DNA from: Cacajao melanocephalus | Taxonomy: Eukaryota; Chordata; Mammalia; Primates; Pitheciidae | Direction of reading: 5' to 3' | Assembly: GCA_963573385.1 (NCBI GenBank) | Contig: CAUYLG010026798.1 | Span: 1-64,000 of the forward strand | DNA: 64,000 nt | Shown here: positions 51,009 through 62,893 of the stretch, in pieces | Layout: each line of letters starts with the position of its first letter | Position numbering within the stretch: position 1 is the stretch's first letter | Notes under the pieces: generated by a model | Seen by the model: only the letters and a program-made list of their open reading frames with translations | What the model was told of the DNA's origin: nothing | The model's database searches: none | Position numbers and translations under genes: made by a program

Positions 51009-51331
51009 TAGCAACAAATAACTCAGATGCCAATTTTCCTTTCCAGGGAAGTTTTATGGTTGAGTTAGCTGAGTCTCAGGGAGGTGAAATGATTTCCCTA
51101 AGGCATCGTCTGACTCACATCCACACACACCTTCCCTCAAAAAAGAATTGTTCTGCCTGAATTGAAACCCTAGCGTGCCCAGCCCTGAGCCTTTGCCCTC
51201 ACCATGCCCCAGCTGGGCACGGCAGCCACTCCCCACACCCGTGGTTCTGCCACTCCTGGCCCCACCTTCTGTGCTCCAGACATCTTGAATTAGGAGGACT
51301 CCAAACCAGAAGCTCCACCGTGTTTTATTTC

Positions 51332-51369
51332 TGTGTGCGTGCGTGCGTGCGTGTGTGTGTGTGTGTGTG
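51332..51369. repeat. (GTGC)n(GT)n microsatellite
   Basis: GTGTGCGTGCGTGCGTGCGT followed by about eight GT. Strictly alternating purine-pyrimidine with CG steps, so a strong Z-DNA candidate. Confidence 0.95.
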
Positions 51370-51480
51370 ATCTTACAGAAAAGGTAATAAATAATCTTTC
51401 AACTTATCCTTTTCCATGATTTTTTCCATTCTTGGTATAAAAATCAGAACACACGTTAATAATCACCTAATTGTTTCTGG

Positions 51481-51559
51481 TGTTTCTCTTAAAATCTCAT
51501 AATCTATTATCTGGTTATTATTTTATCTGACAATCTATTACCAGATTTTAAGAGAAACA
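51481..51559. repeat. Perfect 17-bp inverted repeat, 45-bp spacer
   Basis: TGTTTCTCTTAAAATCT at 51481-51497 and its exact reverse complement at 51543-51559. It could form a hairpin. It may be a remnant of a small inverted-repeat DNA transposon. Confidence 0.85.
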
Positions 51560-52194
51560 GCGCATATGACCGTGTCTTTGGGGAGTCGATGTGCACTTCA
51601 CCTACTGGATGTGTCTACTCTCTCTCATGAGGATCCTTTGGAATGGTTTTCAGGTAGAAATGAATAATACTGTCGTATTGGTTAGGAAGAAATTTAACAA
51701 CACATGAATTTCTTTATGAAACTTTCAGTTTGGTCATGTGGCTCATTACAACTTCTCCTGCAACCCTTCTGAAATAGAGAAATGCTGCCTGTGAGATTTA
51801 TTATTTCTGGGGGGAAATGCTAGAATGCCTAATGGAAGCTTCCAGATGATCAAAGCCTCAGGTCTAGCAGGAAGCCTACAGGTCGTTCAGTTCCCCGACT
51901 ACAGTCTTTCATGTTTGAGGCCCACTTTCCAAAACACCAGCCACCTGTAGAGCTCTGCAGGACCTTGCTTTATGCCCTTCCATCAGTTTTGGCAACTGTC
52001 TAAGCATGCCCTTCTAGAAAGAAGACCAGAATAATGCTAAGAATGGCAGCTCCATCTACTGAGGACCATCTGGGCTCCGGGTGACCCACTGCACACAGTC
52101 TCATGTGGCTGTGCACACAGCCCTGGGAGATGGAGATTTTTACTGTGTTCACCTCATAAAAGAGGAAAATTAAATGTTGGGTGATACTTGCTGT
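51560..52194. other. Unique sequence
   Basis: No recognised element. Confidence 0.45.
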
Positions 52195-52585
52195 AAGTAT
52201 CTGCTGTGGACAGACTGTGGGGTCCCCTAAATTCCTGTGTTGATACTCAAACCCCAAAGTGATGGTATTAGGAGGTGGAGCCTTTGGGAGGCAATTGGGT
52301 CATGAGGGTGGGGCCCGGTGATGGGATCAGTGCCCTTCTAAGAGAAGACATGAGGGCCCTGGCTCCATCCCTCTGTGATCCCTGCTGTGTGAGGATGCAG
52401 TGAGCTGGTGGATGGCTGCAGGCCGGAGGTCAGGAGGTCAGGACGTAGGTCCTCCCCAGAATCTGGATCTGCTGCCTGGATGGTGGGCTCCCAACCTGTG
52501 GTACTCAGGGACCAACGTCCACTGCCTAAGCCACCCAGCCTGTGCCCCACTGCTATGGCTGCCCAAGAAGGTGGCTGAGACAGAA
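52195..52585 (+). mobile_element. LTR, MaLR/MLT-like
   Basis: Plus strand. Blocks such as AAAGTGATGGTATTAGGAGG (52256), TGGAGCCTTTGGGAGGCAAT, GGTCATGAGGGTGGGGCCC region, GTGCCCTTCTAAGAGAAGAC (52331) and AAGCCACCCAGCCTGTG near the 3' end. Diverged. The exact subfamily is uncertain. Confidence 0.75.
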
Positions 52586-54314
<1,729 letters not shown>

Positions 54315-54678
54315 CCACAAGTGATTTCTGGCTATCGTTTTCAACCACTGAGGACGCCTATTGCCAAATGTTTTTTTTCAAACCAAAGCTCAAATTTGAA
54401 AGCTGTCTTAAACTAACTGTGGGAATCATTTCTTGGTTGAATTTCACATGCATACATTTATCTGGAGACCCTGGAGATGAAGGTAGAATCAATGACCTTA
54501 TAGTCCTTTGTGATTCTCTCATAATTACTGTTAATCTTAGACCAATGACTCCCCCACCCCCCTACTGTCCCTTCTTCACTGGGATCTAACCTAAAGCCAG
54601 GCTAGAACATTGAAAGCTTTTTCCACAAAACCAGTAATAATCAAATATCATTAGATGGAATTTTCAATTCCAAAGCTT
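54315..54678. other. Unique sequence
   Basis: No recognised element. Confidence 0.45.
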
Positions 54679-54698
54679 TCTCTCTCTCTCTCTCTCGA
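54679..54698. repeat. (TC)n microsatellite
   Basis: About ten TC units at the tail side of the next Alu. Confidence 0.9.
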
Positions 54699-54963
54699 CA
54701 GTGTCACCCAGGCTGAAGTGCACTGGAATGATCATGGCTCACTGCAGCCTCAACCATCTGGCTCAGGTGATCCTACCACCTCAGCCTCCCAAGTAGCTGG
54801 GACTATAGGGGAATGTTAATTTTTTTAATAGGCCCAGTTAATTTTTTAATTATTTTGCAGAGATGAGTTTTGCCACATTGCCCAGGTTGGTCTTGAACTC
54901 CTGGGCTCAAGCCTTGGCCTCCCCAAATGCTGGGATTACAGATGTGAGCCACTGCACCTAGTT
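54699..54963 (-). mobile_element. Alu, old (AluJ-like)
   Basis: Minus-strand Alu, strongly diverged, with both monomers recognisable (GTGTCACCCAGGCTGAAGTG ... GGGATTACAGATGTGAGCCA). Confidence 0.93.
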
Positions 54964-55104
54964 ATTGTTCTATTGCTTGTTTAAATCCATTTGTTTGTGT
55001 GCTGCTGTGGTGGGTAGGCGTATTGGCTGGATACACTTATAATATTGGTAAAAGCTAGGGTGAAGCTCTGTGTTCAAGGGATGGATTATGTATCAGAATG
55101 CCTT

Positions 55105-55290
55105 TTTGTTAAAGCAATACATGTTTATTGAGCACCTACCCATGGTGGGCTTTGGCCTCATGCCTGGAATTCAACAGTAACCAGAACAGGGGACTACTTC
55201 TCCAGGTAGCTCCTGCTCCAGGTGGAGGAGACACATGTGTATGATAGGCCAACGGGTGAGAAGCTGCATGGAGAGCAGAAAAGCAAAGCC
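55105..55290 (-). mobile_element. L2 3' end fragment
   Basis: CATGTTTATTGAGCACCTAC (55120) is the reverse complement of the L2/MIR3-type 3' end. The following CAACAGTAACCAGAACAGGG and GGTGGAGGAGACA wording fits L2 in minus orientation. It may extend to about 55400. Confidence 0.6.
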
Positions 55291-55410
55291 AATGAGGTAG
55301 GCATTCTTGCAGCATGGCAGGGTGTGGACGTCAACATCTGATGCTACATCTGTGAGCCAGGCATGAAAGGCATGAAGAATCAGCCCAGGAAGAATTGGCT
55401 GAGCACACAG

Positions 55411-56039
55411 ATGAGCCACTGAGGCCACTACACTGGATACCACAACATGGATGCTCTGCAGACTGCATACCAAGATGCTGATGCTGTCTACACTGGATAC
55501 CAAGACATCGATGCTGTCTACACTGGATACCAAGATGTAGATGCTGTCTACACTGGATACCAAGATGCTGATGCTGTCTACACTGGATACCAAGATGTCG
55601 ATGCTGTCTACACTGGATACCAAGATGTAGATGCTGTCTACACTGGATACCAAGATGCTGATGCTGTCTACACTGGATATCAAGATGCTGATGCTGTCTA
55701 CACTGGACACCAAGACATCGATGCTGCCCACACTGGATACCAAGACGTGGATACTGTCTACACTGGATACCAAGACATCAATGTTGTCTACACTGGATAC
55801 CAAGACATCGATGCTGTCCACACTGGATACCAAGATGTGGATACTTTCTATACTGGATACCACGACGTCGATGCTGTCTACACTGGATATCAAGATGCTG
55901 ACACTGTCTACACTGGATATCAAGATGCTGACACTTTCTACACTGGATACCAAGATGCTGATGCTGCTACATTGGATACCAAGATGTCGATTCTGTCTAC
56001 ATTGTATACCAAGACTTCAGTGCCATCTGCACTGGATAC
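55411..56039. repeat. 30-bp minisatellite, ~21 units, open in several frames
   Basis: Consensus words CAAGATGCTGATGCTG + TCTACACTGGATAC. From 55471 to 55950, 16 units are exactly 30 bp. One 29-bp unit (55951-55979) and two more 30-bp units follow. Diverged units precede at 55411 and 55441. As 30 is divisible by 3, frames persist: plus frame 55447-56121 (224 codons, decapeptide YQDxDAVYTG with x = A, V or I), another plus frame 55631-56047, and minus frame 55171-55953 (260 codons, Ser/Val/Asp/Ile-rich). No promoter, Kozak, splice or domain evidence, so I annotate a repeat and not a gene. Confidence 0.95.
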
Positions 56040-56064
56040 CAAGATGAGTGTTTCATGTTGGCCA

Positions 56065-56240
56065 TTTAATCCTCAAAGCAACAAAATGAGGTCAGTATCA
56101 TCATATCCATTTCATAGATGAGAAGCCTGAAGTCCAAAGAGTGGAAGCTATTTCCAAATAAATGCAGGTTGCATGACATGGAGAAGAAGAGCTGAGACGT
56201 AAATTCAAGAGCATGTGATTCTGAAGCAAATTATTTGCCC
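56065..56240 (-). mobile_element. MIR fragment
   Basis: TTAATCCTCAAAGCAACAAA, ATGAGGTCAGTATCATCATA, CCATTTCATAGATGAGAAGC in order are the reverse complement of MIR. The degraded 5' part runs to about 56240. Confidence 0.8.
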
Positions 56241-59196
56241 TCCATGTTCTGCTCTTATTGCCAGACAACACCCTCTCAGGGGTCAGAGCTTTGCCATAAG
56301 CAGGGCACTTGGACACTGGAATAGTTGTTTGTCCCACAGGGAGGTGGAGCAGGGACTCTGACATGTTCCAGCGAGACTGTGCTGATCTCGTCACGCCAGG
56401 GACACATTTGGAGTCTGTGCTGGGTTCACCGTGTCTGCCACCAGCCTTTTGCACAGCCGGCAATCAACAAGGACTTGGTAAGGAGAACGGCCTCGGCCAA
56501 GCTGCTTATTAAAGTTCACCTGACACATTTGCACTCAGGGAGAGTGAGGAGGTCTGGAGAGTGAACGTGAAGGATGAAGACTACAGCTGATGAGGTTGCA
56601 CACTGAAAATCTGCCAAGAGAGTCGATTCTAGTGCTTCTGCCACAGACATGCAGAACCGCAACTGTGGAAGGTGATGGGTATGTTGATTTGTTTGATGGT
56701 AGTGTTCATTTCACTATTTGTATGTATATCAAAACATTGTGTTGTACACCCTGGATATATACAATAACAGTAAATAATACAATAATTGCTAGAATGTTCA
56801 CTAGTTCCAAGAAACCTATTTCAATCTTGAGTTGCCAGAAACCCACTGTGGTTCCACCTCCCTCACAGGGGGCGGTTCTGATGCATGTGTGCCCTACAGT
56901 TTCCAGGCCCTGCAGGTTCCCCAGAAGGACTTCCCCCCAGTTGCTCACGAGGTAGCAGGCTCGAGGCTGCCCCCATTGCTGGCTGACCTTCCTCCCGGTG
57001 TCCTGTGGGTGCATCCCTTACTCTCACCCCAAATAAACCACCTTTCCTCCATTCTGACCGGAGGCTCTCTCCTCTCTGGGGACGATGGAGGCCGGTGGGA
57101 GAGCTCTGACTGACAGAAGTGTTTAACAACCACAGGTGCAACAGAGGCTGCCTGCCCTCTTTTCTCTCCTGCTTTCCTGAGGTGGAGCCAGATTCAGAGC
57201 TTCCAGCCTGCTGTGACAAGCATGCATTCTGGACATATGCACTACATACTGAACGTCTGTCTGCTTGTTCACCATGCGGGCTGCTCTGTGCTTGGGAAAA
57301 TGAAGGTTGGAGTGATTCCTATGGCAATGCCATCCCATTTCACACCTGAATAAGGACTAGAAAGGAAACATTTTCCTGGAGCTGCATGCAAATGTCACCC
57401 AAAGTGCAGCTCCCCACCGAGGCCCTGTGCACACGTCTGACTGTGATGCAGCAGGCATGGGGGAAAATGAGGTAAAGTATGAGAATCATCTATAAAGTGG
57501 CACCGAAAGGCTGCAAATGGCCTCACTTGAAGCGTTTGTATTTAAAGCTCTCAGGCAATGATAGTGCGTGGGAAGTTTGCTGGGGAGCTTATTCTAGACC
57601 TGAGTGTTTGTGACTCAGCCTCCACAGCTGGTTTTAGGAGTCATTCTTCATCTGAAGTAGCAGAAAAGAGCCGGCTTTTCCCCCACACCGGCTGGTCCTT
57701 TCCCGGTTTTTCATCCGAGCACTTGCTGTAGGAGGAACATTTGATTCCAGAGGTCCTGGCGCCAGACTGCCTGCTCACTGGAGGGAGGATTTCCATTAGA
57801 AAATTTCAAATTCAAAGTTTGAGGCAGCTGCACCGAGTGTGTGAGAGATAATGTCAGTCAGATGCGGCCCCTGGAAGTAACCCCTGCATGTGCCTTCATT
57901 GGAAAAGGGCACTACCATATGTGCTTGGATGGTGAATTGGACAGGAAGTGATTATAATTCATTTTTTTCTCCTTCAGATCATTTAGGCAAATTAACATCC
58001 AAAAGCACATTTTTCTTGTCCTTCTTTATATTCTCACTAAAAGCCAAGCAAAGTAGAGACACCCTGGAATGCTGTAATCTTCTCTGGGGAAAAGCAATTA
58101 TGGAAACCAATGTTATCAGGAAAAAAGCTCTACTAGGTGGTAAGCCTAGAATTCCACTTGGAGGTTTAGTAAATCGGCTCTTGATAGGGCTGTGAAAGGA
58201 TGGGGAAACTTGCTTTCTTTCCTATATTGGAATTTAAATTTTTAAATTTCTTCTTTCCTTTTCTTATTTTCCTGGTCTGCCCCCAACAATGTCCACCAAG
58301 TAAATTTGCTAATGCCATATGTCTCATCTTAATAATAAGCATTTTGTCAGGATAGTTGCACATACAGCTTTCTGGGATACCTTCCCAAGGCGAAGTGGAC
58401 CCAGCGACTGTGAGAGCCCATTTTCATGAAGAATCCTGAAAAGAGCATCCCCTGAGAATCACGAGACAGGAGTTTGTCTTCAGGTGTATGATCGGCTAGC
58501 CAGGAAGTTACTTAATTTTACTGGTCTCTCCTTCCTTATGTGAATCACGGGGACAGTCGCTCGCTGAGGAGAGGGGTTACCATGCCACCCTTTCTCCGCA
58601 GCTCAGGCCAGAAGCACAGGACACGGAGGGAGGTTTTCCATTAGAAAATCTTTGCATAGCAGGCGCTCACTAAATATTTCTTGAGTGAATGAAAGGGGGT
58701 AAAATTCACATCCCAATCCATCCCAAGTCACTCTGAAACAGGCCTTTTTAGTGGGAAGGTAAATATAACTCAAGGATAGAAAGACAGATGAAACAAAACA
58801 GGCTCTATTTATTACTTTTATTTGTACAGCAAGAGTGATGGATACGAAACTCCCCGATCAGATCAGAAGATGCTGTGCTGGCCGCACTAGCTTTGGCCTC
58901 AGCCCTCTTAAGTAGATGCAGGGAAGTCAGACAAGGAGACCTCACAAAGTTGGTCCGCTCAGCCACCTTCTTACTCTAGAACCCACGGATTACCTGCTCA
59001 ATTCCCACACAAGTGATGACTTCTAGTTTCCAGGTGAGTGCTCCCAATTTTACTTCATGTCTGTATCTGTTCGCCTTGGAACGTGTCTGCTTCATCTGTG
59101 GACATGTAGCCTGTGAAGATGGCGCTCTGCACATCCTAGCTCCTGATGACAAGAAACACCCCTGGACCTCCCCTGAGGGGTGCCGGATGGAGGCTT
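56241..59196. other. Mostly unique sequence; short L2/MIR 3' end scrap at 58655-58692
   Basis: Nearly 3 kb without a firm repeat. GCAGGCGCTCACTAAATATT at about 58660 resembles the plus-strand 3' end of L2/MIR. Frames of about 120 codons near 56590-57219 lack any known domain. Confidence 0.45.
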
Positions 59197-59711
59197 CCAT
59201 GTAATGTCCGCACATGGTGTGGTCATACGCATGCATACTGTGTAACATCTGCATGCAGTGTGGTCATATGCACGCATTTGTGTAACATCTGAACATGGTA
59301 TGGTCATATGCATGCATTTTATGTAACATCTGCACATGGTGTGGTCATATGTATGTATTCTGTGTAACATCTGCACATGGTGTGGTGATATGCATGTATT
59401 CCATGTAACATCTGCATGTGGTGTGGTCATATGCATGCATTTTGTGTAACATCTGAACATGGTGTGGTCATAAGCACGCATTTTGTGTAACATCTGAACA
59501 TGGCGTGGTCATATGTATTCTGTGTAACATCTGCACGTGGTGTGGTCATATGCATGTATTTCATGTAATGTCTGAACATGGAGTGGTCATATGCATGTAT
59601 TCTGTGTAATGTCTGAACATGGTGTGGTTATATGCATGCATTCCATGTAGTGTCTACACGTGGTATTGCCATATGCATGCATTCTGTGTGACATCTGCAG
59701 GTGGTATTACA
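59197..59711. repeat. 41-bp minisatellite, ~13 copies
   Basis: The landmark TGTAAYRTCTG falls at 59200, 59241, 59281, 59322, 59363, 59404, 59445, 59486, 59523, 59564, 59605, 59646 and 59687. The step is 41 bp, except 40 and 37 where small deletions occurred. The core is TGGTGTGGTCATATGCATG. The minus-strand frames of 92 and 133 codons (His/Met/Thr/Cys-rich) arise because the 41-bp unit repeats every 123 bp in frame. Confidence 0.97.
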
Positions 59712-60164
59712 AGCAGGCATCGTAGGGTCCTACTTTTGTGTCTGAGGAGCTCCCTGGAGGATCCCACGGCTGGGCCAGCAGAGAACCATCCCCTCCCGGG
59801 GCCCTGCTGTGATCCAGCTGATGTGGAATGGAGGTGTGGTGCACTCTGTCAGCTCAGGGCCCTACCTTTAGGCCCGTTTGACTTCTCTGTTGCCGTGATG
59901 CGCATATTATCAGAACACGAAAAAGTCATGCCACTCAGGATTTGTGACTGGCTGCAGCACAGTTAGCAAAACCACTGGCCTGAGGATTTTTCACCCTGCA
60001 GGGATTTTGTAACTCTTACCTCTCTCTGATTCCTTGAAACAGTAACCATAGAGTATCCAAATAGTTGCCATGTAGGCTGCCTCCTGCCAACTGGAAATGC
60101 TTTTTCAGAAGCTCACACACCCTGGACAAATCCTTTCCTTTAGAATGAGTCCCTTGCTGTCTTT
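59712..60164. other. Unique sequence
   Basis: No recognised element. Confidence 0.45.
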
Positions 60165-60660
60165 ACCCAGGAATTCCACTTCAGAAGAGGATCTACAGAG
60201 CACTTGGAGAAAGCTTCCATTGGCATCTGTGCTAGTGATTTTCATAAACCAAAACGTTTACATAGAATAAATATCCAACAAAAACTAAATTAAGTGTATC
60301 CATACACAGGAGTATATGCAGTTTTAACTTGGTAGCACATTTTCTTAGAGACTTTCATATAATATATTTTTAGGTTAAAAATCCAGTTTCTGACTGAACT
60401 GCATGCATCACATGGCCCTGTTTTTGTAATGAAACTGCATACATATTTACAGTTTATAAATAAATAAAGTAATATACATACATATGTATATGTATAAAAA
60501 TATATCTGAAAGGACACAAACCAGAATTGTAAAAGCACTTATATCTGGCTGGTGGTGTTATGAGTGACTTTTCACTTTCATTTTTAATATCTGTCTGAAC
60601 TCTCTAGACTTTCACCATAGCCATACTTTATATTTCTTAAAATACAGAAATGAAAAGCTA
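60165..60660 (+). mobile_element. Old LINE-1 3' end (L1M)
   Basis: AGGAATTCCACTTCAGAAGA (60170), AATTAAGTGTATCCATACAC (60289), CCCTGTTTTTGTAATGAAAC, CTGGTGGTGTTATGAGTGAC (about 60548) and GACTTTTCACTTTCATTTTT follow the order of an old L1 3' end with its A-rich finish near 60650. Confidence 0.75.
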
Positions 60661-61427
60661 AACTTAGGGAAGAAAGAACAATGGGTCAGATTTTCCCATC
60701 TGACATCTGTCATTCAGGCTGATTAATTAATAGATGTAGGGAGCATTTGCTAATCACTAAACTTGCCCCTACTTTTTGACATTTTAATACAAAGTGGTAA
60801 GAACCACATTGCTTAGTGTGTCTGCTGTTTGGCCCAAATGGCTAGACTAAAAAACTGAGTTAATGTTATTCTGCATGCATTTTTGGCTAATATATACCGC
60901 CCCCTATGAGAAGAAAATTATGGAAAAATTACTTCACACATTTTCTGGGTGGTAGACACTGAGGTTTCTCAGAGAAGGATACCATTTTCTACACGGTGTT
61001 GATATCAAATGATTTTTGAATATTTACTACATGCATAGCATTAAGATGCAAGCTTTTTGGACAGTTCCTTGACCATTTCCATTTCTGAGAATAAGACCTT
61101 GATTTACACCAAAATGTTTAATTTGACAGAATACATTTCGGAAATGTCAAATGGGTTGGTCTAGGTCTAGCACCCCCATCATCCTGAGGTTTTATTCTTT
61201 GAGTTCAAGACCACTCCTTGGAATAGACCCTGAGACTGCCCCTTGGGGGACTCGGACTATTACCATATGCTCAGCAAGTACGGGGCGGGTTGGGTGAGGT
61301 GGCATATAAACTCCATAATAATCATAGAAACAGTGTGTTTAAAAGCTGCCTCAAGTTTTGTGTATGATGGCATGGGACTATTCCCCCCACCATACACGAG
61401 TTGGGTCCCAGGTGCCCTGGGTGACAA
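60661..61427. other. Unique sequence
   Basis: No recognised element. Confidence 0.45.
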
Positions 61428-61545
61428 TGGAATGTAGTGGCTAAAAGCAAGTCTTTGAAGTCCAATGGACACAGGTGTGAATTCTGACTCAGCTCCTAAC
61501 CACCTGTACAGTCCCGGACATTTAAAACCTCTCTGTAAATCTCAG
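61428..61545 (+). mobile_element. MIR fragment
   Basis: GAATGTAGTGGCTAAAAGCA, GGTGTGAATTCTGACTCAGC, CACCTGTACAGTCCCGGACA match the MIR 5' and core order in plus orientation. Confidence 0.75.
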
Positions 61546-61607
61546 TCTTTTATAAACGTATTCCCTATATAAACCAAAAATAACATTCTAAGTTTCCCCC
61601 AAGCTTC

Positions 61608-62059
61608 TGAATGGACTTCCTCCCCAGCCAGGGCTCTTTTGAAATAACCTGAGAGACCGTTTCAGGCCACAATGGGAAGTAGGGGTTGGACATGCCTCAT
61701 GATACCTCTCTGTATTAACATCAACACAGACCTTATGTCTGATAAGAAACATTTATGACCTATTCTCTCCGAAGCCTGTTACCTGGAGGCTTCATCTACA
61801 CGATAAAACTTTGGTCTCCACAACCTCACAACCCAGACATTCCTTTCTATTGATTCCAGGACTTTGGATAAACTCTACCAATTATCAACCAGAAAATATT
61901 TGAATCTATCTAGAAACTGGAAGTGCACCCCACCTCCATCACCACCCTCCTCCCCCACCCCCATTCCCTTCCCTGCTTCAAGTTCTCCCACTTTTCTGGA
62001 CCAAACCAATGTATTTCTTAAATGTATTTGATTGAAGTCTCATACCTCCCTAAAATATA
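61608..62059 (+). mobile_element. Class I ERV-like LTR, 5' part, interrupted by another LTR
   Basis: GGAGGCTTCATCTACACGAT, AACTTTGGTCTCCACAACCT, CCAATGTATTTCTTAAATGT are LTR wording I recognise from MER-type primate LTRs. It continues at 62627. Family not assigned. The left boundary is approximate. Confidence 0.65.
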
Positions 62060-62626
62060 TGTAGGATACAGTAAATTCCTCTTCAAAGCTTAGCCTGTTA
62101 ACTTCCTTTAAAATTCACAAGGGGAAAATTGTTAAGTATAATGAGTTCTGAGTTCCTCTTCAAAGAGCCAATATGTCAGTATGTCCAGCTTCCCTGTTCT
62201 TTGTTCTCCATTTTAAAGTTTAACTTCCTCGTTCTTTATGCCCCCTTGCCCCGAGTTTCAGTAAACAACCCCCTTTTGGCCTTTATACTCACATATTTAG
62301 AGTCCTTAGTCATCCTCAGTCACCTGCTCTGTAACCGTCCTTCCCACTGAAACTGCTCACCCCACCACTTTGGCTCATATCCCTGCTCTCTTCAAAATAG
62401 CCAGTCAGAATTAGCTTAGACTGTGTGGTCCAACCCTAGCCAATAGGGGAACAGTAGGGACTAGCTGCATAGGGATTAAAACCCCTTCTCCTCCCTTGTC
62501 CAATGTGCTCTCACCATTGCTCCATCTGTAAGATGCACCCTTCTATAGAAGTAAATTGCCTTGCTGAGAAAACTTTTGCCTGAGTGCTATTTTCACTTTG
62601 CGGCACCAAGCATTTTACTTCTAACA
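62060..62626 (+). mobile_element. Class I ERV-like solo LTR (567 bp) nested in another LTR
   Basis: Starts TGTAGGATAC and ends CTAACA (TG...CA). It is flanked by a 4-bp TATA duplication (62056-62059 and 62627-62630), the size usual for class I ERVs. It interrupts the outer LTR exactly. There is no internal coding sequence. Exact family uncertain; orientation inferred from C-rich U3-like sequence then TATAGAAGTAAATTGCC-type R/U5. Confidence 0.7.
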
Positions 62627-62773
62627 TATATAAAACCAAGCTGCACTCCAACCACCTTGGAAACACATTCTCAGGATCTCCTGAGGGCTGTGTCAGGGGC
62701 CACAGTCACCCATATTTGGCTCAGAATAAAGCTCTTCAAAATATGTTACAGAGTTTCACTCTTTTCATTGACA
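62627..62773 (+). mobile_element. Class I ERV-like LTR, 3' part
   Basis: AAAACCAAGCTGCACTCCAA, CCACCTTGGAAACACATTCT, TTGGCTCAGAATAAAGCTCT (polyadenylation hexamer AATAAA near 62725), and a CATTGACA end. It is the distal half of the LTR begun at 61608. Confidence 0.75.
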
Positions 62774-62792
62774 CTTAGTTAAAAATGTCTAC

Positions 62793-62893
62793 CCCATGAG
62801 ATTGTTGAGAAAAATGAAAAGAATTTGATAACCACACAATTGTCTGGAGCGAAAGAAACATTCAATGAATAATAACTATCATCATCATTTTAG
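62793..62893 (+). mobile_element. MIR 3' fragment
   Basis: CCCCATGAGATTGTTGAGAA, then ATTCAATGAATAATAACTAT and CATCATCAT, follow the MIR 3' end order. Confidence 0.5.

Noticed and set aside
55171..55953. 260-codon minus-strand open frame, the longest in the window
   Set aside because: Most of it is the complement of the 30-bp minisatellite. No splice, promoter or domain evidence.
59197..59711. CRISPR-like regular array
   Set aside because: The whole 41-bp unit repeats, with no unique spacers, and the DNA is primate. It is a minisatellite.
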